Below, in pieces: positions 1-5,142 of a DNA stretch of 5,304 bases; the stretch's first letter is position 1; every line of letters begins with the position of its first letter. Under the pieces are notes generated by a model. That model was not told the DNA's origin, did not search any database, and was given only the letters and a program-made list of their open reading frames with translations. Source of the DNA: Sulfurovum sp. (GTDB taxonomy: Bacteria > Campylobacterota > Campylobacteria > Campylobacterales > Sulfurovaceae); assembly GCA_022729615.1 (NCBI GenBank), contig DZAQ01000088.1:1-5304 (forward strand), given 5' to 3'. The position numbers were made by a program, and so were the translations under genes.

Positions 1-1172
1 GAGCTGTCATCTTCTGAAGTGACCAAAAGGGCTGTATCTCCAAGCATATTGGTAAGAATAGCGGATGAGCCTACTTTTTTATCTTTGAAATCAACATAGT
101 ATTCGCCCTCCAAAAGAGAGACATTGCATACGGTAAACTCTGCTTTTTTGGCACGCTTGACAAAAGGCTCTTTCAATTTCGCCTTTACCGTATGCAAAGA
201 GCACTTGCCCTGTTGAAACTTTTCTATCAGCGGGACAAGATAAAGAAGTGCCGTGACCGTGGAGGAGTAGGCGAACCCAGGCAGTCCTACGATAAACTTA
301 TCATATTTGCGTGCCACAACAATATGCTGCCCCGGCTTGATGCGCACACCTTGAAATACAATATCATAACCCAATTCAAAAATGACATCTTTCACAAAAT
401 CAAAGTCGCCGACACTCACGCCGCCGGTCGTGACAACGATATCAGACCTCTTTGAAGCAGCGGTAATCTCATTCTTGATGGTCTCTTTATCATCTTGAAT
501 ACATCCCAATTGCAGAGGCACGCCATCATATTTCTTTACGATCGCTTCGAGTATATAATTATTGGAGGATCGTATTTGCGCGTCATTGGTTTGCTCTTCG
601 CCCAGCTGAAGCAACTCTGAGCCCGTAGAGATAATCGCCACTACAGGCTTCTCATAGACAAGCACATTGGCTCTATTGAGGGAACTTATAACCCCTATCT
701 GAGGAAAGTCTATCTTGGTGCCCTTGGATATGAGCATTTGCCCCTTGGCATAATTCTCTCCGATCTCTCGCACAGAAAAACCCAACGGAACCTCTTCATT
801 GATCACGATCATCCCATCTTGGGCAGAGACATTTTCGATCGGTATCAACGAATCGCTCCCCTGCGGCATCAGTGATCCGGTAAAGGTCTTGATGCACTCA
901 CCGCTCGCCACTTGACCCTCAGGAGTCGATCCGGCAGGATTGATACCTGCGATTTTCAGTCTGCCTTGTTTCATATCCTCGTGCCGAAACGCATATCCGT
1001 CCATTGCTGAGGTCGGATACTCGGGCGAGTTGTGATCGGCTACGATATCTTCCGCGAGCACATAGCCCAGCGCATCACAAAGATAGAGTTTTTTTGTCTT
1101 AAAATGGTCTATTCTTATACTTTCAAGCATTGCCATAGATTCATCAAAATGAAGCATTTTGCCAGCAGTCAT
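1..1172 (-). CDS. moeA: Molybdopterin molybdenumtransferase MoeA (3' end beyond window)
   Basis: MoeA inserts molybdate into adenylylated molybdopterin, the last step of basic Mo-cofactor synthesis in the cytoplasm. About 390 residues are visible without interruption. The C-terminal end lies left of position 1, and E. coli MoeA is about 411 residues, so little is missing. Motifs seen in order: TSAMDGYA (residues 54-61, Asp58), FTGS (97-100), STGSEL (182-187, Glu185), QDD (226-228), TTGGVSVGD (248-256, Asp256), IKPGQ (278-282) and GLPGFAYSS (296-304). The acidic residues match those known to be important in the E. coli enzyme. From about 325 onward the sequence fits the C-terminal beta-barrel domain IV. 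The start was chosen because its ATG overlaps the moaE stop (ATGA at 1172-1169), which implies translational coupling. An ATG five codons in (1157) is the alternative. Oddity: the usual GLPGNPVS motif reads GLPGFAYSS, so this may be a lineage-specific or second MoeA paralogue. Confidence 0.95.
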   Translation of the reverse strand, partial: MTAGKMLHFDESMAMLESIRIDHFKTKKLYLCDALGYVLAEDIVADHNSPEYPTSAMDGYAFRHEDMKQGRLKIAGINPAGSTPEGQVASGECIKTFTGSLMPQGSDSLIPIENVSAQDGMIVINEEVPLGFSVREIGENYAKGQMLISKGTKIDFPQIGVISSLNRANVLVYEKPVVAIISTGSELLQLGEEQTNDAQIRSSNNYILEAIVKKYDGVPLQLGCIQDDKETIKNEITAASKRSDIVVTTGGVSVGDFDFVKDVIFELGYDIVFQGVRIKPGQHIVVARKYDKFIVGLPGFAYSSTVTALLYLVPLIEKFQQGKCSLHTVKAKLKEPFVKRAKKAEFTVCNVSLLEGEYYVDFKDKKVGSSAILTNMLGDTALLVTSEDDS

Positions 1173-1603
1173 GACAAGATCCCAGCACCGTTCATCGGCG
1201 TACTGCGATCATCCGCATAGACTCTTTTGCCTTGAATGATGTCATATTTCCAGATAGGGGCATTTGCCTTGAAATCCTCCACAAACGCTTCGATCAGCTC
1301 CAAAGCCACCCTTCTTTTTGGAGAAAATACCGCTGAGATATAAGAGGAGGTGTGCACAGGCACATCCCCTACGGCATGCGCCATTTTGACCTTCGCCCCC
1401 AGTGAGGATGCTCTTTCTTGCCACGCATCAAACCACGCCTGCAAAATCGGCTCATAGATATCAAAACTAAGCGCCTCAATCTCATTTTCTGCCCGTATCG
1501 TCCCTACAAACGGGATATAGGCGCCATAATTGGACTCTTTTTCTTCATCGAGCCACTTGGCAAAGATACTCTTGACATCCAATGGACCACAATAGAGCTC
1601 CAT
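1169..1603 (-). CDS. moaE: Molybdopterin synthase catalytic subunit MoaE
   Basis: MoaE is the large subunit of molybdopterin synthase. With thiocarboxylated MoaD it converts cyclic pyranopterin monophosphate to molybdopterin by adding two sulfurs. The protein is 144 residues, close to the usual 140-150. Seen directly: YIPFVGTIR (residues 29-37), HAVGDVPVHTSSY (76-88), KRR (96-98), and FKANAPIWKYD (111-121). The lysines K112 and K119 sit seven residues apart, as do the catalytic Lys119 and Lys126 of E. coli MoaE. The start is set at the ATG at 1603 because a GGAGGG Shine-Dalgarno lies 5 nt upstream. The in-frame GTG at 1618 would use that same SD as coding sequence and is unlikely. The gene begins 2 nt after the moaD stop and its own stop overlaps the moeA start, so the three genes form one operon. 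Confidence 0.94.
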   Translation of the reverse strand: MELYCGPLDVKSIFAKWLDEEKESNYGAYIPFVGTIRAENEIEALSFDIYEPILQAWFDAWQERASSLGAKVKMAHAVGDVPVHTSSYISAVFSPKRRVALELIEAFVEDFKANAPIWKYDIIQGKRVYADDRSTPMNGAGILS

Positions 1604-1605
1604 GC

Positions 1606-1827
1606 CTACCCTCCGCACACAGGAGGCAAAATAGTGATCTTGTCGCCATCTTTGAGGGGTGTATCCAAACTCATTACCATCTCATCATTCAGTGCTACGG
1701 CGCACTTTGGAAGCCAAGAGAGCAGGGATTCATCCTGTTTCAAAACCGAGGAGAGCTCCTCAAGGGATTTTGCTTCTACCTCGATAGGCGCACGCGCAAT
1801 AGGTCCTAAAAATTCAACTTTCACCAT
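1606..1827 (-). CDS. moaD: Molybdopterin synthase sulfur-carrier subunit MoaD
   Basis: MoaD is the small ubiquitin-like subunit of molybdopterin synthase. Its C-terminal glycine is adenylylated (by MoeB in known systems), converted to a thiocarboxylate, and inserted into the MoaE active site as sulfur donor. The protein is 73 residues, within the normal 70-90. The N-terminus MVKVEFLGPIA fits the first beta strand of the fold. The end (LKDGDKITILPPVCGG) matches the family pattern DGDEVAFIPPVSGG, with the essential terminal Gly-Gly. A cysteine precedes the diglycine where Ser or Ala is more usual. The ATG at 1827 was chosen because it starts at the family N-terminus and has GAGAA 6 nt upstream (1834-1838). 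An upstream in-frame codon near 1899 would start above the predicted promoter. It is the first gene of moaD-moaE-moeA. MoeB and MoaA/B/C are not in the window. Confidence 0.93.
   Translation of the reverse strand: MVKVEFLGPIARAPIEVEAKSLEELSSVLKQDESLLSWLPKCAVALNDEMVMSLDTPLKDGDKITILPPVCGG
1609..1614 (-). promoter_or_regulatory. moaE ribosome binding site inside moaD
   Basis: GGAGGG on the minus strand lies 5 nt before the moaE ATG and decides that start. The same six bases are the last two sense codons of moaD (GGA GGG, Gly72-Gly73), so the catalytic diglycine and the Shine-Dalgarno are encoded by the same bases. Confidence 0.85.
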
Positions 1828-1833
1828 ATATAA

Positions 1834-1838
1834 TTCTC
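1834..1838 (-). promoter_or_regulatory. moaD ribosome binding site (weak)
   Basis: GAGAA on the minus strand ends 6 nt before the moaD ATG at 1827. It is a partial match to the Shine-Dalgarno consensus at the expected distance. It supports the shorter MoaD start but is not strong on its own. Confidence 0.5.
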
Positions 1839-1858
1839 GCTTTGTGTATTTCTTTCTG

Positions 1859-1864
1859 ATTATA
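1859..1864 (-). promoter_or_regulatory. Predicted -10 element of the moaD-moaE-moeA promoter
   Basis: A perfect TATAAT is read on the minus strand at 1864-1859. It predicts a transcript start near 1852 and a leader of about 25 nt before moaD. No TTGACA-like -35 is present at 17 bp spacing and there is no TG extension. Weak -35 boxes are common for the housekeeping sigma factor of this phylum. The first base of the -10 is also the edge of the palindrome at 1864-1883. Confidence 0.55.
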
Positions 1865-1883
1865 AAGTAATCATGCTTACTTT
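1864..1883. promoter_or_regulatory. 20-bp near-palindrome, candidate operator between divergent promoters
   Basis: The arms AAAGTAA (1864-1870) and TTACTTT (1877-1883) are perfect inverted repeats around a tCATGc centre, so 9 of 10 base pairs are symmetric (only 1871/1876 mismatch). The element fills the interval between the moaD -10 (1859-1864) and the TG of the mqnA extended -10 (1884). A bound dimeric repressor could therefore cover the upstream part of both promoters. It does not match the Fur box or the FNR/CRP-type TTGAT-N4-ATCAA. The GTAA-N6-TTAC layout is compatible with a TetR-like dimer site, but which regulator binds, if any, is unknown. Confidence 0.5.
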
Positions 1884-1892
1884 TGCTATAAT
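1884..1892 (+). promoter_or_regulatory. Predicted extended -10 promoter of mqnA
   Basis: TGCTATAAT is an exact extended -10 (TGnTATAAT), the strongest promoter element in Campylobacter/Helicobacter-type housekeeping promoters. It predicts a start near 1899 and a leader of about 31 nt before the mqnA GTG. No clear -35 is seen, as expected for this class. Confidence 0.7.
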
Positions 1893-1917
1893 TGCCCATC
1901 TGGCTATCTCTATTTTC

Positions 1918-1923
1918 AAAAGG
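1918..1923 (+). promoter_or_regulatory. mqnA ribosome binding site
   Basis: AAAAGG ends 7 nt before the GTG at 1931. It supports GTG over the upstream in-frame TTG at 1892, which overlaps the -10 element and so could not lie within the predicted transcript. Confidence 0.6.
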
Positions 1924-1930
1924 CTGTTGT

Positions 1931-2587
1931 GTGATTTTCGGCTCTATCCACTATCTCAATCTCTTGCCGTTTCAACTCTTTTTGAAGCGCACACTGCCCC
2001 ATACACAAACACAACAATCGATTCGGTATAAGCGGGACTACCCAAGCAATATCAATAGAGCTTTCAAAAACAGAGCCATAGACGCAGCTTTCATCTCGAG
2101 TATCGCCTCCAAAGGGTGCCGCTGCAGCGACCTTGGCATCGTCGCTGACGGGGCGGTTTACAGCGTCTTGGTTCTCCCCGGAGCCAATGAGGAAGATCAT
2201 GAGTCGGCAACATCCAATATGCTGGCAAAAGTACTCGGTCTGCACGGCAAAATAACCATCGGGGACAAGGCGCTCAAGCTGTTTCTCTCCGGTACCGAAG
2301 GGGTAGATCTCGCCTTGCGTTGGAAAGAAAAAACCGATCTTCCGTTTGTTTTTGCCAGACTCTGTTTCAACACTCACGAAAAAGAGATCACAAAACTTGC
2401 CAAGGCTTTTGCCAAAAAACGGATCAAAATCCCCCAAACTATCCTCAAAAAAGAGGCTCTCAAGAGAGATATTACTCCTGCCGAGCTCCTCTGGTATCTT
2501 GATCATATTCACTACAGCATGGATCACAGAGCAAAAAAATCGCTCAAACTCTTTCTCAAGATGAGTCAAAGCAAAGGGCGCCTCTAA
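1931..2587 (+). CDS. mqnA: Chorismate dehydratase MqnA (menaquinone synthesis, futalosine pathway)
   Basis: MqnA removes water from chorismate to give 3-[(1-carboxyvinyl)oxy]benzoate, the first committed step of the futalosine route to menaquinone. The fold belongs to the periplasmic-binding-protein-like superfamily but is cytoplasmic; no signal peptide is seen. From the GTG start the protein is 218 residues, shorter than the 270-290 of Gram-positive and Thermus enzymes but typical of the compact Campylobacterota form. Seen: IFGSIHYLNLLPF at residues 2-14 (family N-terminus), DAAFISSIAS (51-60), GIVADGAVYSVLV (69-81), a Ser/Thr-containing stretch at 91-97, ITIGDKALKLF (108-118), DLALRWKEKTDLPFVFA (126-142), and a lysine-rich helical C-terminus with ITPAELLWYLDHIHY (181-195). 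The GTG was chosen for its Shine-Dalgarno and because it begins at the conserved N-terminus. The gene stands alone on this strand, diverging from moaD and converging on dcd. Confidence 0.93.
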   Translation: MIFGSIHYLNLLPFQLFLKRTLPHTQTQQSIRYKRDYPSNINRAFKNRAIDAAFISSIASKGCRCSDLGIVADGAVYSVLVLPGANEEDHESATSNMLAKVLGLHGKITIGDKALKLFLSGTEGVDLALRWKEKTDLPFVFARLCFNTHEKEITKLAKAFAKKRIKIPQTILKKEALKRDITPAELLWYLDHIHYSMDHRAKKSLKLFLKMSQSKGRL

Positions 2588-2589
2588 AA

Positions 2590-3165
2590 CTACTTCGCTT
2601 CCCCGCTTTTGAGTATTCGAGGGAGCGTGATGCCTCTTTGGCTCTGATATTTTCCTTTTCGGTCGCTATAGGTTGTTTCACACTGCTCATCGCCTTGCAA
2701 AAAGAGCACCTGCGCGATCCCTTCGTTGGCATATATCTTGGCAGGAAGCGGTGTGGTATTGGATATCTCTATGGTGATATGTCCCTCAAATCCCGGTTCA
2801 AAAGGGGTGACATTGACGATGATACCGCATCTTGCGTAGGTACTTTTACCCAAACAGATCGCTAGGGTATCTCGCGGCATCTTGAAATACTCAACCGTTC
2901 TCGCCAGTGCAAACGAGTTCGGGGGTACGATACAGACATCTCCCTCAAAATCAACCACATTTGCAGGCTCGAAATCTTTTGGGTCAATTACCGTTGAGTT
3001 TACATTGGTAAATATCTTGAATTCATTGCTCACTCGGATATCATAGCCATAGCTGCTCAAGCCGTAACTCACGACACCTTCTCCTATCAATCCTTCGCAA
3101 AAAGGGGTGATCATCTCCTCGTTGAGTGATTTTTCGCGTATCCATTTGTCTGATTTGAGCCCCAT
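2590..3165 (-). CDS. dcd: dCTP deaminase
   Basis: Dcd deaminates dCTP to dUTP, which dUTPase then turns into dUMP, the precursor of dTTP. It is a cytoplasmic homotrimer of the dUTPase-like fold. The 191 residues are close to the 193 of E. coli Dcd. Motifs: SSYGYDIR (37-44), VPPNSFALART (80-90), GKSTYAR (106-112), EPGFEGHITIEISN (123-136), GIAQVLF (149-155), GKYQSQRGITLPR (171-183). Catalytic residues align with the E. coli ones: Ser108 and Arg112 with Ser111 and Arg115, and Glu133 with Glu138. The ATG at 3165 is preceded by AAGGGG about 6 nt upstream on the minus strand. The stop codon lies 2 bp from the mqnA stop on the other strand. Promoter candidates lie in the divergent region shared with accB. 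This looks like the monofunctional deaminase; the bifunctional dCTP deaminase/dUTPase form is less likely given the E. coli-like motifs and length. Confidence 0.97.
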   Translation of the reverse strand: MGLKSDKWIREKSLNEEMITPFCEGLIGEGVVSYGLSSYGYDIRVSNEFKIFTNVNSTVIDPKDFEPANVVDFEGDVCIVPPNSFALARTVEYFKMPRDTLAICLGKSTYARCGIIVNVTPFEPGFEGHITIEISNTTPLPAKIYANEGIAQVLFLQGDEQCETTYSDRKGKYQSQRGITLPRILKSGEAK

Positions 3166-3235
3166 TCATTTCCCCTTTTCTTGTAAAATTTCTATTTTTT
3201 TACTCTATTTAGGCTCTCTATAAAGCCATTTCAGA

Positions 3236-3246
3236 TATAGTATTAT
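3236..3246 (+). promoter_or_regulatory. Tentative -10 region of the accBC promoter
   Basis: Two overlapping -10-like hexamers occur on the plus strand: TATAGT (3236-3241) and TATTAT (3241-3246). Neither has a TG extension or a clear -35. Either would start transcription near 3248-3253 and leave a leader of about 30 nt. They sit in the only AT-rich non-coding stretch before accB, so a promoter is expected here, but the exact element is uncertain. Confidence 0.4.
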
Positions 3247-3250
3247 ATCA
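3242..3250 (-). promoter_or_regulatory. Predicted extended -10 promoter of dcd
   Basis: TGATATAAT on the minus strand (3250-3242) is an exact TGnTATAAT extended -10. It predicts a start near 3235 and a leader of about 70 nt before dcd, longer than elsewhere in the window. The leader contains an A-rich tract (3190-3202) and no stable hairpin that I can see. The element abuts the plus-strand TATAGT back to back. Confidence 0.55.
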
Positions 3251-3269
3251 ATAAATGGTACGAAACCAT

Positions 3270-3275
3270 AAGGAG
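3270..3275 (+). promoter_or_regulatory. accB ribosome binding site
   Basis: AAGGAG is a strong Shine-Dalgarno. It lies 2 nt from the ATG at 3278 and 5 nt from the ATG at 3281. The normal 5-9 nt spacing favours the second ATG. Confidence 0.8.
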
Positions 3276-3280
3276 CAATG

Positions 3281-3742
3281 ATGAAGTTTGAAGAGATTAA
3301 AGAGTTAGTGCATCTATTCAAAGAGGGTGACATCACCAAAATCAATATAAAACAGAAAGATTTTGAGATTCGTATAGAAAAAGAGGCAGCAGGAGGAGTT
3401 ATTCAGGCTGCTCCCGTACACGCACAGCCTATTGCGGCGATACCTACGCCAAAAGCTGCTGCCGTCCAAGCGTCCCATGAAGAGGTGGCGGCGACACCGC
3501 AAGGCGACAGTATTACTTCTCCGATGGTCGGCACATTTTACTCTTCTCCATCCCCAAGCACTCCGGCATTTGTCAAAGTCGGCAGCAAGGTTTCCAAAGG
3601 AACCACTTTGTGTATCCTAGAAGCGATGAAGATCATGAACGAGCTTGAGGCTGAGTTTGACTGCACTATTTTGGAGATTCTTGCCAAAGATGGCGATCCT
3701 GTCGAGTATGGAATGCCGCTTTTTATTATAGAAAAAGCGTAA
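3281..3742 (+). CDS. accB: Acetyl-CoA carboxylase biotin carboxyl carrier protein
   Basis: AccB carries the biotin arm of acetyl-CoA carboxylase. Biotin on one lysine is carboxylated by AccC and the carboxyl is passed to acetyl-CoA by AccA/AccD to give malonyl-CoA for fatty-acid synthesis. The protein is 153 residues from the second ATG; E. coli AccB is 156. Layout: an N-terminal helical segment (1-36), an Ala/Pro/Val-rich flexible linker (about 37-75), and a biotinyl domain (about 76-153). SPMVGTFYSSPSPSTPAFV (80-98) includes the protruding thumb typical of AccB and absent from generic biotinyl domains. EAMKIMNE (114-121) contains the biotinylated Lys117. The ATG at 3278 would add one Met, but its SD spacing is only 2 nt. 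accC follows after 3 nt, so the two are co-transcribed and made together. The carboxyltransferase genes accA and accD are not in this window. Confidence 0.97.
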   Translation: MKFEEIKELVHLFKEGDITKINIKQKDFEIRIEKEAAGGVIQAAPVHAQPIAAIPTPKAAAVQASHEEVAATPQGDSITSPMVGTFYSSPSPSTPAFVKVGSKVSKGTTLCILEAMKIMNELEAEFDCTILEILAKDGDPVEYGMPLFIIEKA

Positions 3743-3745
3743 ACT

Positions 3746-5086
3746 ATGGCTGAGATCAAAAGAATACTGATCGCCAATAGGGGCGAGATCGCGCTTAGGG
3801 CGATTCGAACGATCAAAGAGATGGGGAAAGAGGCGGTTGCGGTCTATTCCACCGGTGACAAAGGGGCTGGCTATCTTCAGTTTGCTGACGCTGCTATCTG
3901 TATCGGCGGTCCAAAGAGCGCTGACTCCTATCTCAGCATCCCTGCCATCATCTCAGCCGCGGAGATCTCCGGATGTGATGCCATCTTCCCCGGATATGGC
4001 TTTTTGAGCGAGAACCAAACCTTTGTTGAAGTGTGCGCACACCACCATATCACCTTCATCGGACCGAGTGTGGATGTCATGCAGATGATGAGTGACAAAT
4101 CCAAAGCCAAGCAGGTCATGGCAGAAGCCGGCGTACCCACCATCCCGGGAAGTGATGGGATAGTCGGTGATGCCATGGAGGCGAAAGAGCTTGCCGCAGC
4201 GATGGGATACCCCGTCATACTCAAAGCCTCTGCCGGAGGAGGCGGGCGAGGTATGCGCGTCGTCGAGGATGAAACTTACATTGAAAATGCTTTTCTAGCC
4301 TGTGAAGCAGAAGCCATCTCGGCTTTTGGCGACGGGTCGCTCTATATGGAGAAATTTATTCTCAATCCAAGACACATCGAAGTTCAAGTGATGGGAGATA
4401 CACACGGCAATGCCATCCATATCGGTGAACGCGACTGTTCTATGCAGCGCAGACACCAAAAACTCATCGAAGAGTCTCCTGCCATTCTCCTCGATGAACC
4501 GCAGCGGGAAGCGCTTCTAGCCTCTGCCGTCAAAGCCGCCAAACATCTTGGATACCAGAATGCAGGCACCTTTGAGTTTCTTGTGGATCGTGACAAAAAC
4601 TTCTATTTTATGGAGATGAATACAAGACTGCAGGTCGAGCACTGCGTGAGCGAAGAGGTAAGCGGGCTTGATATCATCGAGTGGATGATCCGTGTTGCCG
4701 AAGGTGAAGCATTGCCGCCGCAAGAGAGCATCCATCTTCAAGGTCATGCTATTGAGTGCCGTATCACCGCGGAAGACCCTGTCACCTTTCTGCCATCACC
4801 CGGCAAAATCGAAAACTGGATCGCACCGGGAGGCAAAGATGTCCGCATGGATACCCACGCATTTGCCGGCTATTTCATCCCGCCCCACTACGACTCGATG
4901 ATCGGCAAGCTTATCGTTTGGGCGCCTACACGCACTCTTGCGATCGCCAAAATGCAAAGAGCGCTTGATGAGTTCAGAGTAGAGGGAGTCAAAACAACGA
5001 TTGATTTCCACCGCAAAATGATGCGCAATGAAGACTTCCGAACCAATAATTTCGACACGAAATATCTAGAAAACTACAAGGGATAG
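3746..5086 (+). CDS. accC: Acetyl-CoA carboxylase, biotin carboxylase subunit
   Basis: AccC uses ATP and bicarbonate to carboxylate the biotin on AccB, the first half-reaction of acetyl-CoA carboxylase. It is complete at 446 residues (E. coli 449). Domains: N-terminal Rossmann-like domain with ILIANRGEIALRAIR (7-21) and PGYGFLSEN (82-90); ATP-grasp domain with MSDKSKAK (115-122), the glycine-rich KASAGGGGRGMR (160-171), RHIEVQVMGD (209-218), RRHQK (235-239), and MEMNTRLQVEH (289-299); and a C-terminal domain with ECRITAEDP (337-345), TFLPSPGKI (347-355) and PPHYDSMIGKLI (379-390). Residues matching the E. coli active site are Lys118, Lys160, His210, Lys239, Glu277, Glu290, Asn292, Arg294 and Arg339. 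Compared with E. coli, FPGYGF replaces HPGYGF and VEHCV replaces VEHPV; I take these as lineage variants. No good Shine-Dalgarno precedes the ATG 3 nt after the accB stop, so translation probably depends on coupling to accB. Confidence 0.98.
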   Translation: MAEIKRILIANRGEIALRAIRTIKEMGKEAVAVYSTGDKGAGYLQFADAAICIGGPKSADSYLSIPAIISAAEISGCDAIFPGYGFLSENQTFVEVCAHHHITFIGPSVDVMQMMSDKSKAKQVMAEAGVPTIPGSDGIVGDAMEAKELAAAMGYPVILKASAGGGGRGMRVVEDETYIENAFLACEAEAISAFGDGSLYMEKFILNPRHIEVQVMGDTHGNAIHIGERDCSMQRRHQKLIEESPAILLDEPQREALLASAVKAAKHLGYQNAGTFEFLVDRDKNFYFMEMNTRLQVEHCVSEEVSGLDIIEWMIRVAEGEALPPQESIHLQGHAIECRITAEDPVTFLPSPGKIENWIAPGGKDVRMDTHAFAGYFIPPHYDSMIGKLIVWAPTRTLAIAKMQRALDEFRVEGVKTTIDFHRKMMRNEDFRTNNFDTKYLENYKG

Positions 5087-5103
5087 CATAAGCTTCCTCT
5101 CTC

Positions 5104-5130
5104 TCCAATGCGCCTAGATGCCGCATTGGA
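5104..5130. terminator. Hairpin between accC and the convergent small gene, possible bidirectional terminator
   Basis: A perfect 9-bp stem, TCCAATGCG (5104-5112) with CGCATTGGA (5122-5130), encloses a 9-nt loop. It lies 17 nt after the accC stop and 12 nt after the stop of the minus-strand gene, where transcripts from both sides should end. Neither strand shows a run of T after the stem (plus side TATCTGC, minus side GAGAGAG), so it is not a canonical intrinsic terminator. It may be a weak terminator or an mRNA 3'-end stabiliser. Confidence 0.4.
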
Positions 5131-5142
5131 TATCTGCAAGAA

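Noticed and set aside
192..455. Plus-strand open frame of 87 codons inside moeA
   Set aside because: It is antisense to conserved MoeA motifs and its product resembles nothing known to me.
1145..1161. Inverted repeat CAAAATG-AAG-CATTTTG at the start of moeA
   Set aside because: Perfect 7-bp arms with a 3-nt loop, but AT-rich and inside codons 4-10 of moeA. It is probably chance and too weak to claim a regulatory hairpin without conservation.
1604..1618. Upstream in-frame GTG start for moaE at 1618
   Set aside because: It would turn the GGAGGG ribosome binding site into coding sequence and add five residues not expected in MoaE. The ATG at 1603 has ideal spacing and starts at the family N-terminus.
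1828..1899. Longer MoaD reading frame starting near 1899
   Set aside because: The extra 24 residues are not MoaD-like, and the start would lie upstream of the predicted transcript start, across the -10 and the palindrome.
1892..1930. Upstream TTG start for mqnA at 1892
   Set aside because: The TTG overlaps the last base of the perfect -10 element, and the added residues are not part of the MqnA N-terminus. The GTG at 1931 has a ribosome binding site.
1916..2569. Long minus-strand open frame antisense to mqnA (217 codons)
   Set aside because: The plus-strand frame encodes a recognisable MqnA. The antisense product has no recognisable motif and is explained as a shadow of the coding bias.
3212..3226. 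Short GGCT/AGCC inverted repeat in the dcd leader
   Set aside because: Only 4 bp of stem around a 7-8 nt loop. It is too short to support a terminator or riboswitch.
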